From Pseudoxanthomonas sp. (GTDB lineage Bacteria > Pseudomonadota > Gammaproteobacteria > Xanthomonadales > Xanthomonadaceae), in contig NZ_JANJUE010000214.1 of NCBI RefSeq assembly GCF_024710765.1, positions 1 through 43,932 of the forward strand: a stretch of DNA of 43,932 nucleotides, read 5' to 3'. The position numbers and the translations under genes were made by a program. The notes under the pieces were generated by a model, which worked only from the letters and a program-made list of their open reading frames with translations, was not told the DNA's origin and searched no databases. Of this stretch, positions 43,284-43,932 are shown piece by piece; the first letter of the stretch is position 1; each line of letters starts with the position of its first letter.

Positions 43284-43932
43284 TCAGTTGAACTTGTAGC
43301 TGAAATTGACGAATACCTCGCGTCCGATCGGGCTGAACGCACGCCAGAAGAACGGATACGTGTTGAAGGTGTCGTCGCGCGGAGCCAATTTGTCGAACAG
43401 GTTGTTCACCGCGATGCCGACCGTCGCCTTCTCCGTGATCTTCTTCTGCACGGTGGCATTCCAGATGATGTACGGCGCGATGCGGCCCGTTTCAGCCCAA
43501 TTCGGCAGCGAGCCCCAGCGATAGCCGTTCAGATTTGCTGCCCAATCGTTGCGCTCCCAGTTGACTTCCCAGTTTGCGCGGCTGCGGAAGTTGAAGAATT
43601 GCTTGTGGTCGCGAAGATTGCGGATTCCGCTGCCGGGGAACTGTTCGTCTTCCAGCTTCAGGACGTGCGTCCAGCCCACGCCGAAATTGAAGTCGCCCCA
43701 GCGGTCCGTATCCCAATGGTAGCGCCAGCGCGCATCGACACCCGTGGTCCGGAGCATCGACTGGTTGAACGGGAACGAGGAGTACGAGTCGATTTCGTCG
43801 TCATTGATCTCGTCGACGCCCGTGCGGGTCACAAGGCCGGTGAAGAACGCGCAATCGGCAGAGTTCGGATCAACAGCGTTGCCGTCGCGATCAGTGCCGA
43901 GGAGGCAGGCGGCTTCTTCGCGCAGCAGGTAG
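43284..43932 (-). CDS. TonB-dependent receptor, C-terminal part (cut by the window edge)
   Basis: The frame is open from the right edge to the stop at 43284, giving about 215 residues of beta-barrel. It contains VNNLFDKLAPRDDTFNTYPF, a pattern typical of the end of TonB receptors, and finishes EVFVNFSYKFN with a terminal aromatic residue motif. The internal GTG at 43832 is not a start; coding sequence continues beyond the edge (YLLREEAACLLGTDRDG). The two receptors lie in the same direction, each with its own terminator, so they are probably separate transcripts. Ligand and length are unknown. Confidence 0.92.
   Translation of the reverse strand, partial: YLLREEAACLLGTDRDGNAVDPNSADCAFFTGLVTRTGVDEINDDEIDSYSSFPFNQSMLRTTGVDARWRYHWDTDRWGDFNFGVGWTHVLKLEDEQFPGSGIRNLRDHKQFFNFRSRANWEVNWERNDWAANLNGYRWGSLPNWAETGRIAPYIIWNATVQKKITEKATVGIAVNNLFDKLAPRDDTFNTYPFFWRAFSPIGREVFVNFSYKFN

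Noticed and set aside
1-43932. CRISPR arrays, integrases, transposases or prophage genes
   Set aside because: No direct-repeat array, no recombinase or transposase motif and no phage structural gene was seen; the region reads as core chromosome.

Overview
This is high-GC gammaproteobacterial chromosome, most likely from the Xanthomonadaceae/Lysobacteraceae. That placement is an inference from dense housekeeping gene content, tandem TonB-dependent receptors, a GTAG-ended REP palindrome, a GumN/TraB-family protein next to mutL and a stand-alone RnfB beside metG. The window is mostly core genome. I see no prophage, integron, CRISPR array or intact insertion sequence.

Left part (1-10.2 kb). A nucleotide-sugar dehydrogenase of the TviB/WbpA type runs off the left edge and is divergent from galE; both would supply activated sugars for surface polysaccharide. 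A MASE2-GGDEF diguanylate cyclase follows. It converges on a long leftward block: gcvR-bcp, phoH2, a small XRE regulator, a DUF1275 membrane protein, a SulP-STAS anion transporter, thiD and an alpha/beta hydrolase. An AT-rich island just upstream of the XRE gene probably holds its promoter and operator.

Middle (10.3-31 kb). dapA with a short BamC-like lipoprotein is divergent from gcvR-bcp, recalling the E. coli bcp-gcvR-dapA-bamC locus. Then come fdxA, a pirin, a Cds1-like PLP enzyme, an M3 oligopeptidase and tRNA-Glu(CTC). A biosynthetic run follows: pcnB-folK-panB-panC-panD-pgi. A REP palindrome separates pgi from the converging queG. queG is divergent from nnr-tsaE-amiC-mutL, as in E. coli, but here mutL is followed by a DUF1684 lipoprotein and a GumN/TraB protein rather than miaA-hfq.

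Right part (31-43.9 kb). metG-rnfB and a DUF2147 protein point left. A YtrA-type GntR regulator, an ABC ATPase, an ABC permease with a large extracytoplasmic domain and a secreted S9 peptidase form a tight rightward operon behind a clean palindromic operator. A decayed clpA fragment and a hairpin follow, and then two leftward TonB-dependent receptors, the second cut by the window edge.

The most unusual points are these. MutL keeps its C-terminal scaffold but lacks all three expected endonuclease motifs. The YtrA-controlled ABC/peptidase operon is the best candidate for a little-described system. A frame-broken clpA relic lies at 39.7-40.0 kb. Four genes (panB, nnr, tsaE, amiC) have a -10-like element placed as expected for leaderless transcripts.
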